Origin: a virus
Virus record (IMG/VR): IMGVR_UViG_3300044729_001066
Coordinates: 1-36,153 of that record
DNA length: 36,153 nucleotides
Strand: one strand, 5' to 3'
This document shows positions 30,100-36,153 of this stretch, piece by piece. The stretch's first letter is position 1. Each line of letters opens with the position of its first letter. A program made the translations under genes and the position numbers. The notes beneath the pieces were generated by a model. That model was not told the origin of the DNA. It did not search any database and saw only the letters and a list, made by a program, of their open reading frames with translations.

Positions 30100-30417
30100 A
30101 TGCCTAAGTCGTATAGTCCTGAGTATGTAAAGATGCTTAATGCAGTTGTGATGGCAGATAATCTTGGTGTTGTTTTAGCCAAGGCGTGTGTCAAAGCAAA
30201 TCTACCTCTCAAATTGGTAGCAAAAGTGTTAGGTGTATCTAGAATGACTGTCCACACATGGTTTCGTGGGGGCGAAATTCAATTAGGACGAAAGCCGCTA
30301 GTCATTACGTTTCTTAAAGTAATAGAAGAAGACACCGCTAAAGGGGTTCTCCCCTTGGCGGACTTCAAATCGGCAAAAAAGTATGTGCATGATCTATTGA
30401 ACGAAGAGCCCGCGTAA
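30100..30417 (+). CDS. Helix-turn-helix protein, 105 aa
   Basis: Residues 35-62 (LPLKLVAKVLGVSRMTVHTW, FRGGEIQLG) form a clear HTH with the usual A-x3-G turn (VLGVS) and recognition helix. AAGGAACAGTA precedes the ATG at 30100. It may regulate the operon or act as a replication initiator, since no other initiator is evident. It is followed by a terminator hairpin. Confidence 0.75.
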   Translation: MPKSYSPEYVKMLNAVVMADNLGVVLAKACVKANLPLKLVAKVLGVSRMTVHTWFRGGEIQLGRKPLVITFLKVIEEDTAKGVLPLADFKSAKKYVHDLLNEEPA

Positions 30418-30431
30418 GCGGATTATTGTCA

Positions 30432-30457
30432 GGCAGGGTTGGTGCCCTGCCTTTATT
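30432..30457 (+). terminator. Terminator between HTH and primase genes
   Basis: A perfect stem AGGCAGGG/CCCTGCCT (30431-30438 with 30445-30452) with a 6-base loop is followed by TTATTGT, a moderate T-tract. It would stop or reduce read-through into the primase-helicase gene, unless antitermination is active. Confidence 0.72.
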
Positions 30458-30470
30458 GTCTCTAATACAC

Positions 30471-33383
30471 ATGTATAAAACATTTATTGAGACAGTCTTG
30501 CCGTCAGAAGGTACTTATGTAATAACAGGGATAAACGCAGAAAACAAAAAAGATGTGCGGCAAAAGTATGCGGAGAGTTTAGAGGACGCATACACAATCA
30601 TTGAGGACTTCAAAAAGAAATCACCGCTAAACATTTATTTTGCTTTATCCACGTTTGAAGGATTTTCACGGAAGGCTGTAGACAGCATTTACATCAAGAG
30701 TTTTTTCCTTGATCTTGATGTAGGCAAAGAAAACAACAGTTACGCTACCAAGGAAGAAGCCCTTGCCGGGCTTGCACAGTTTTTACTAAATACTCGCATG
30801 CCTGAGCCAACCATCATTGACTCAGGTAATGGTTTGCATGTCTATTGGATACTCAAGGAAGAGATTGAGACCAAGAGGTGGAAACCTTATGCCGAGGGCT
30901 TTAAGAAGTTATGTGTAGACAATAAATTGGTGATCGACCCTGCCGTACCTGCTGACGCGGCGCGGGTTCTTCGCGTGCCATACACATTAAATTACAACGT
31001 CAAAGAGGGGCAGGCGCCCATTGAGGTGACGTTTTTAAATGATATTAAATTATTTGACTTAGATGAATTGACACCTTTCTTTGGTGGTATTCAGCAAGAG
31101 TCTTCCTTTGACCTGTCTCAAGCCAAGAAAGGCTTAGACGATGAAACCCGAAAAATGTTGGGGTTAGATAACTATGAATACGTATTTCAAACAATTGCCT
31201 TTGAATCCCTTCAAGGACGAGGATGTAACCAAATCAAGTGGATGCTCCAAAACGCCGCTAGTTGTCCGGAGCCACTGTGGAAAGCTGGACTATCTGTCGC
31301 CATTAGGTGTGTTGATGGCGATACTGCCATACATTCCATGTCCGAAGACCACCCCCAGTACAGCCACGCAGAAACCGAAAAGAAAGCCCGAGACTGCCTA
31401 CAAGCAACGTGGTCTTACTCCTGTGAGGCTTTCGAAAACACAAACCCCGGAGGATGCACAGGATGTCCGTTCAAGGGAAAAATATCCTACCCGACCCATA
31501 TTGGAAAGCGGCTACGACTCGCGGAGTCGGGGGCTGACGATGCACACATACCCGACACAAGAACCCCCGAAACAAGGGATCTTAGCGATACAGAAGATAA
31601 AAAGAACGGGCCTGTACAGAATAAATTCCCGAAAGAGTTCATAACTTTTCCGCAGTTTTTATATCCATATGTTCGCCCTGTGGCGGGTGGGGTATGGTAC
31701 GAACCCCCTAGTGAGCATAAGAAAGACGGGACGGTCATCAAGAAAGATCCAATAATGATCTTGAATCAAGACTTTGTTCCCATGAAACGTCTTTATAGCC
31801 CCAACGATGGGGAGTGCTTACACATGCGGCTGTATTTGCCACATGACGGAGTTCGGGAATTTATCTTACCCATGTCGGCAGTGTATGCGCCAGACAAATT
31901 TAAAGAGTTCGTTGCCAAGAGTGGTGTGCTGGTTACGTTTACATTGATTGATAAATTAAGGGATTATCTTGTGAAGTGGTCACAATATCTAAAACAGTAC
32001 CAAAAAGCTGACGATATGCGGTTAGCTATGGGTTGGATTGACGAACCTGAGTATGGGTCTTTTGTGGCGGGTAAGGTGGAGATTACCCCAACGGGTAGGT
32101 TTGACTGTCCTGTAACACCTGCAGCGAGAAACGTAGCCGACAAGATTTATGAATCCGGATCGTTCGATACGTGGCAGAAGAGCGCTAATAAACTTAATCA
32201 ACCGGGGTTTGAGTACCATGCCCTAGGGTTATTGATGGGGTTTGGTTCCCCTCTAGTGCCTTTTAGTTCTGCTAGCGGCCTAATGATTAGTTTGTCAGGT
32301 GAAAAAGGGACAGGTAAAACAGCGGCTATGCTTGGTGGCTTATCTGTGTTTGGTCACCCCGAAGAACAAATGATTGTTACCTTGGATGGGGCAACCGTAA
32401 ATGGTTTATGGGAAAGGGCATCAACCCTAAAAAACTTAATGATGGGTATTGATGAGACTTCAAATGCCAAACCCGAAAAGCTATCCGATATTATTTACAA
32501 AGGGCCGATGAACAACCAAGGCAAGATTCGTAGCCAAACAAGTTACAACATGGAGCGTAAGCAACGCGGGGGATCTAAGAACCTTACTTTGCTGACTACT
32601 AACCAGTCTAATAAAGACAAGATGTTTATGGTTAAGAGCGACCCCGGTGGAGAGTTACGGCGCTTACTAGAGTTAGATATCACCGAGAATGGCAGACTTG
32701 TAGACTCTTTGGGTGTTGAGATTTTCCAACCATTCAAGACTAACTTTGGTCATGCTGGGCCAGCTTTTGTTGACTTTTGTTATGGATTGGGTATTCCTGA
32801 AGTTAACCGCACGGTTCAAAAATGGAACAACAGATATCGGCAAGAATTTTACAATGACTCAGCTTACTCATTTTGGAATGGAGGTATGGCGGCAATCATG
32901 GGGGGTGCAGAAATTGCCGAACGCGCTGGCATAGTTTCTATAGATTACGAGCGGTTATATGTATTTATGCTGGAGAGGATGCGCCGCCTTCACCATGAGT
33001 ACTCTAGTGCCGGGGTTAACTTTGAGGATCTGCTCAGTGAGTTCTTGTCCATAAACATGAACGGTATCTTAGCCTTTAATGAGTCAGATAAGGTGTCGGT
33101 TGAGCCACGCGGCAAAGACTTAGTCGCGCGGGCAGAGGTTACGGAGGGTAAAGTTTGGATCGCCAAGACCGCTATTAAAGAGTTCTTGCATGAGAAGCAG
33201 ATCAATGTAAGCCAATTTGAATCAGAACTATTGAAGAAGGGCGTAATGCTTAACAGCAAAGCCAAGAAGAAAATGGCGGCGGGGTGGAAATCGGCTATCG
33301 GGGCTATGAATTTGTGGTGTTATGAGGTGAAACTTGACGTTTCTGATGTGATAAATGACAAAGAAACAGGACCTACTGACTGA
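30471..33383 (+). CDS. Primase-helicase fusion (AEP primase plus DUF927-type helicase), 970 aa
   Basis: The start is placed at the ATG at 30471 (MYKTFIETVLPSEG); the longer TTG frame would cross the terminator. The N-terminal primase shows FLDLDVG (D81/D83), SGNGLHVYW (H123) and DPAVPADAARVLRVP (R165), the catalytic set of archaeo-eukaryotic primases. A Cys pair CTGC (C329/C332) follows. The helicase shows Walker A GEKGTGKT (610-617) and GIDETSN (D661/E662), with LLTTNQS as sensor. It primes and unwinds the phage genome. No Shine-Dalgarno is visible, but TCTAAT (30461-30466) lies just upstream, so the mRNA could be nearly leaderless. Confidence 0.9.
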   Translation: MYKTFIETVLPSEGTYVITGINAENKKDVRQKYAESLEDAYTIIEDFKKKSPLNIYFALSTFEGFSRKAVDSIYIKSFFLDLDVGKENNSYATKEEALAGLAQFLLNTRMPEPTIIDSGNGLHVYWILKEEIETKRWKPYAEGFKKLCVDNKLVIDPAVPADAARVLRVPYTLNYNVKEGQAPIEVTFLNDIKLFDLDELTPFFGGIQQESSFDLSQAKKGLDDETRKMLGLDNYEYVFQTIAFESLQGRGCNQIKWMLQNAASCPEPLWKAGLSVAIRCVDGDTAIHSMSEDHPQYSHAETEKKARDCLQATWSYSCEAFENTNPGGCTGCPFKGKISYPTHIGKRLRLAESGADDAHIPDTRTPETRDLSDTEDKKNGPVQNKFPKEFITFPQFLYPYVRPVAGGVWYEPPSEHKKDGTVIKKDPIMILNQDFVPMKRLYSPNDGECLHMRLYLPHDGVREFILPMSAVYAPDKFKEFVAKSGVLVTFTLIDKLRDYLVKWSQYLKQYQKADDMRLAMGWIDEPEYGSFVAGKVEITPTGRFDCPVTPAARNVADKIYESGSFDTWQKSANKLNQPGFEYHALGLLMGFGSPLVPFSSASGLMISLSGEKGTGKTAAMLGGLSVFGHPEEQMIVTLDGATVNGLWERASTLKNLMMGIDETSNAKPEKLSDIIYKGPMNNQGKIRSQTSYNMERKQRGGSKNLTLLTTNQSNKDKMFMVKSDPGGELRRLLELDITENGRLVDSLGVEIFQPFKTNFGHAGPAFVDFCYGLGIPEVNRTVQKWNNRYRQEFYNDSAYSFWNGGMAAIMGGAEIAERAGIVSIDYERLYVFMLERMRRLHHEYSSAGVNFEDLLSEFLSINMNGILAFNESDKVSVEPRGKDLVARAEVTEGKVWIAKTAIKEFLHEKQINVSQFESELLKKGVMLNSKAKKKMAAGWKSAIGAMNLWCYEVKLDVSDVINDKETGPTD

Positions 33384-33576
33384 CTTTAAGGAGCCTGAGT
33401 TTGTCTTCCCCTACCAAGCGATGAAGGTAGGGGACAGTTTCTTTATGCCTACCGTTCGCCCAGCCTATGGACATTACATTATTGACGTAACTTCAAAGCG
33501 GGTTGATGTAGTAATGAAGACCTACACAGTCGTTGAAGATAATGTCCTAGGCGTCAGGGCTTGGCGGGTCAGTTAA
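33355..33576 (+). CDS. Small unknown protein, 73 aa, last early gene
   Basis: Starts MTKKQDLLTDFKEPEFVFPY inside the end of the primase gene (29 bases overlap). A small beta-type domain (MKVGDSFFMPTVRPAYGHYI, VDVVMKTYTVVEDN). Its TAA shares four bases (TTAA) with the stop of the convergent polyvalent-protein gene, and no terminator separates them. Function unknown. Confidence 0.62.
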   Translation: MTKKQDLLTDFKEPEFVFPYQAMKVGDSFFMPTVRPAYGHYIIDVTSKRVDVVMKTYTVVEDNVLGVRAWRVS

Positions 33577-36153
33577 TCCTCATAACCAAACGGGGCAAAG
33601 TCGTCTAGGTATGCGGTCAGTGCCGTATTGAAAGCAGACTTAATTTGGTTCTGTTGTTTAATTAACAGTTGAAGCCGGAATTGTTTTTCGTTGGGGGCTA
33701 AGTCTGACCTACGAACTTGATTAGCGGCTTCCCTCAAAGACTTCAGTTGCCCGTTAACCGTGGTGTTGTAAAAATTTACAACTAAAGGATCGTTGGGATT
33801 GTTGGCTATGTACTCGCCATATTCAGGTGTGCCTTCAAGCCCTTTTAGCCGCTTCTCAATATCTTTAATTTTATTTTCAGCCTTACTAAACTGGATAGCA
33901 TCGTAGTTTGAAGGTGCTTTTAAATAAGAATCCAAGAAGAATGCATCAGTGCGAGGGTCAAAACCTTTGTTACCAGCAATTACCTGACCTAGGTTGTAGG
34001 TTGTAGATATCACGCGGCTGGCGCCATCAAAATAGTTATTGGCAAAGAAATACAATGTGCCCGGCGACATATCTACCTGACCACCAAATATGCTGAATGC
34101 CCCCCTTGCGACATCGTTATAAATGGCTGGGACGTTGTCTCCACCAAGGAAAGAATCAGCATAACGAGACTGTCGGTCTGAGTAAATCTTGCGACCAAGA
34201 CCATCTGTGTTCATGGCAAACTCAACCAGAGGCCGAAGCGCCGAGGGAGCCATACTATCTACAGCCCACGCTGTTGGGTTGGCAAACTTATCAATCTTAG
34301 AAGTAGGCAGGGGCATAAAGGATTCAAAGCCTGCATCCATAATATTTGACGCCATAGACATTACATCCTGACCGCCCATAGCTACCGATGCTACCTGCGC
34401 CCCTGTGGAAGCTAACATACCGGGGCCGAATCCCCACGGCAATTGGAATACTAGATCTCTGCCACCTACCTCTATGCCTGTATTGAATCGAGCAAACCGC
34501 ACCCACCGAGCCATATCATCAATAGCCACTTTGTTACGGTCTTCCTCATCGTCTCCTGCCAGCATATAGGCCATCATGTAGGTCATGAACCCTGCGCCTA
34601 GTAAAGCGTAAGAGGTATAACGAGCGTTTATACGTTGCTTATTAAAATTCTCATAGGCGGCTTCAGCTTGCTCTGGAGTAACCTTACCAAATTTAGTTTG
34701 CTCCATGTAATATTTAATAATCTCTTCTTTAGAGCGGAAGTCAAATGCCGGAGCCAAAGCCTGCATAGCCCTAACAGCGCCTGTAGCTGCAGGGCGCCAA
34801 AACATATAAAGGGCACCAAGAGTTTTACCCATATCGCCAACCTGCTGGAAGTTGGCTAAGTCTTTAGAAAATGCCATTGCCTTGAGATCTGCTTCAGCAT
34901 CAGGCACGCCTTCTGTCCTTAATTGTTTTCTGACAGTACGGAAAGCAGCAATCCGAGAGGATGTTTCAAACATAGCCACCCACGTATCAAAGAAGTTTGC
35001 AAAGTCTTCTTTAGTAATACCAAATACGCCACGGCTGTTAATTTTGTTTGATAATCCTTCAAGGGTCTGGGTCGAGGTCAATCCCTGCATATAAGCTACC
35101 GGGCCACCAAGATCATAATACTTAAGAATATCGCCGTAGAAACCATCAGGATCTTTTTTAGCCATGGCTTCAATTGCTTTACGATCCCCACGGTTATAGG
35201 CTAAGGTAAATTTTAAAGTCTTATGCATGCCACCGTCAGCCAATACTTTAGCCATCTGCGAAAATACGTCGCCACCAGCTCGCACACCAAACTCAGCACT
35301 AATTAAACCCGCATAAGTCATCAAGTTACGAATAAAGTCGAGCGGAGCGAACGCAGGGTTATATCGGGTGTGCATCTGCCCAAAGAAACTTGTCACGTTA
35401 TTTGCTAAGTCGATGATAGGCGTCTCAGGTTTAAATATACCTTTTAGGGCACGCCGCATGTCTTCGTCATTGACTTCATAGATATCAATACTGCCATCAT
35501 CTTTGTAAACAAAGAAAGCGTTTTCTTTTTTAATATCTTTAGGGTCAAACTCAACACTGTAACGATCTTTAAACAGTACGGTCTTAGCAGGTTTAGCACT
35601 ACCTTGCACAATCCCTTGCTGTAAAAGATTTTTCATAGCATGCGGCACATAACGGTGCCCAGCACGCATAGCCGCACGGGTTGCATCGGTCATGATTTGA
35701 AGAACCGGATTGTCAGCATCTGACTGTCGGCCTGTCATGGCATACTCGCCTTGAGCGTAATCACCGCTTAACCGCTCGCCGGTTAAATCAAACATAGCCG
35801 TGCGACCACTTGGATCAGGCTTGCCTTTAAATGGGAAGTAGTTTTGCCACCCATAAAATTTAATTACGTTCTCTACGCCGGGAGAGAAGTAGTTAGCCAT
35901 CCTGTTAAGTTTTTCGGTCTTTTTCTCAATCTGTTTAAGTACCTTAAATAAGGCGTCAATATCAGTTTTGTTTTTATCAGAGTTATAGCGTTTTAATAAT
36001 TCTATGGCTACGTCGCGGTCTACACCCAAAGCGTTGTAGTCAGAACTATCAGGATTGTTTTTAGACTCGCTAGGGCTAGGCAACTTACGATTAGCCGGGT
36101 CATTGACTAAATCAATTAGTTGTTTTCTAAGTTTGTCTATTTCTAAGTCGGCT
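33573..36153 (-). CDS. Large polyvalent virion protein (LPD38-like), 5' end outside the window
   Basis: At least 860 residues; the frame stays open to the right edge (in-frame DLEIDKLRKQLIDLVNDPANRK before the first shown start), so the TTG at 36083 is not the true start. Segments such as QMHTRYNPAFAPLDFIRNLM and MLASTGAQVASVAMGG, followed by repeated hydrophobic helices, resemble the LPD38 large-polyvalent-protein-associated domain known from phages. Several helices near residues 500-560 could span membranes. Such giant proteins are packaged in the virion and ejected into the host. It reads in the same direction as the late operon and ends on top of the early operon's last stop. Confidence 0.72.
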   Translation of the reverse strand, partial: ADLEIDKLRKQLIDLVNDPANRKLPSPSESKNNPDSSDYNALGVDRDVAIELLKRYNSDKNKTDIDALFKVLKQIEKKTEKLNRMANYFSPGVENVIKFYGWQNYFPFKGKPDPSGRTAMFDLTGERLSGDYAQGEYAMTGRQSDADNPVLQIMTDATRAAMRAGHRYVPHAMKNLLQQGIVQGSAKPAKTVLFKDRYSVEFDPKDIKKENAFFVYKDDGSIDIYEVNDEDMRRALKGIFKPETPIIDLANNVTSFFGQMHTRYNPAFAPLDFIRNLMTYAGLISAEFGVRAGGDVFSQMAKVLADGGMHKTLKFTLAYNRGDRKAIEAMAKKDPDGFYGDILKYYDLGGPVAYMQGLTSTQTLEGLSNKINSRGVFGITKEDFANFFDTWVAMFETSSRIAAFRTVRKQLRTEGVPDAEADLKAMAFSKDLANFQQVGDMGKTLGALYMFWRPAATGAVRAMQALAPAFDFRSKEEIIKYYMEQTKFGKVTPEQAEAAYENFNKQRINARYTSYALLGAGFMTYMMAYMLAGDDEEDRNKVAIDDMARWVRFARFNTGIEVGGRDLVFQLPWGFGPGMLASTGAQVASVAMGGQDVMSMASNIMDAGFESFMPLPTSKIDKFANPTAWAVDSMAPSALRPLVEFAMNTDGLGRKIYSDRQSRYADSFLGGDNVPAIYNDVARGAFSIFGGQVDMSPGTLYFFANNYFDGASRVISTTYNLGQVIAGNKGFDPRTDAFFLDSYLKAPSNYDAIQFSKAENKIKDIEKRLKGLEGTPEYGEYIANNPNDPLVVNFYNTTVNGQLKSLREAANQVRRSDLAPNEKQFRLQLLIKQQNQIKSAFNTALTAYLDDFAPFGYED

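Noticed and set aside
30426-30470. Longer primase start (TTG at 30426)
   Set aside because: It would translate the terminator hairpin at 30432-30452 and adds residues unlike AEP primases.
1-36153. Temperate-phage signature (integrase, CI/Cro pair, att site)
   Set aside because: None found; the single HTH and wHTH proteins lie inside the replication operon and are not divergently arranged.

Overview
This window is a segment of a tailed double-stranded DNA bacteriophage genome. It holds a terminase, a portal, a capsid gene and a complete phage replication set, and I see no ribosomal, tRNA or cellular housekeeping genes. The two window ends share no terminal overlap, and a gene is cut at each end, so this is not the whole genome. 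Gene content (GroES-like co-chaperonin in the head operon, a very large LPD38-like polyvalent protein, a 2OG-Fe(II) oxygenase, AEP primase-helicase) resembles uncultured aquatic phages. Strong AGGAGGT ribosome binding sites, sigma70-type promoters and a boxA matching the enterobacterial rRNA leader point to a proteobacterial host. Which proteobacterium, and whether it is a freshwater species, is inference. I found no integrase, CI-type lysogeny switch or lysis gene in the window.

Layout. (1) 1-9230, minus strand: packaging and head operon, read right to left as terS, terL, portal, a small gene, GroES-like co-chaperonin, scaffold-like coiled coil, two small virion genes, major capsid protein, a terminator, then further virion genes leaving the window on the left. 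(2) 9231-9720: divergent control region with a minus-strand terminator/promoter overlap at terS and, on the plus strand, dense G-runs including a G-quadruplex-type tract just upstream of promoter P1. (3) 9721-12112, plus: three very small genes separated by GC-rich tetraloop hairpins, then two paralogous genes (219 and 207 aa), each in a duplicated cassette of terminator, conserved spacer, inverted repeat, promoter, leader hairpin and gene. (4) 12113-13347: 1.2 kb without a convincing gene. It holds a third cassette spacer without a gene, an iteron-like array of GGTTCCA repeats arranged around an AT-rich core (candidate replication origin), and a strong promoter P4 followed by a hairpin and a boxA as in rRNA operon leaders. 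(5) 13348-33576, plus: one long early operon with mostly overlapping start and stop codons. It encodes small proteins, a MoxR-type AAA+ ATPase with a VWA/metallopeptidase partner, a VRR-NUC nuclease, a methyltransferase, a glycosyltransferase, a 2OG oxygenase, a family A DNA polymerase, a Cas4/RecB-like nuclease, an SNF2-type helicase, a candidate ssDNA-binding protein, an HTH protein and a primase-helicase fusion. (6) 33573-36153, minus: a large polyvalent virion protein, convergent with the early operon and overlapping it by four bases.

How it fits together. P4 with its boxA is well placed to drive processive (Nus-type antiterminated) transcription of the 20 kb early operon. The iteron/AT-rich region just upstream would be the replication start used by the primase-helicase, polymerase and nucleases. 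The minus-strand late genes build the head with help from a phage co-chaperonin, and the large polyvalent protein is probably packaged for ejection. The AAA+/VWA-metallopeptidase set and the modification-enzyme cluster are the most likely host-takeover or anti-defence functions.
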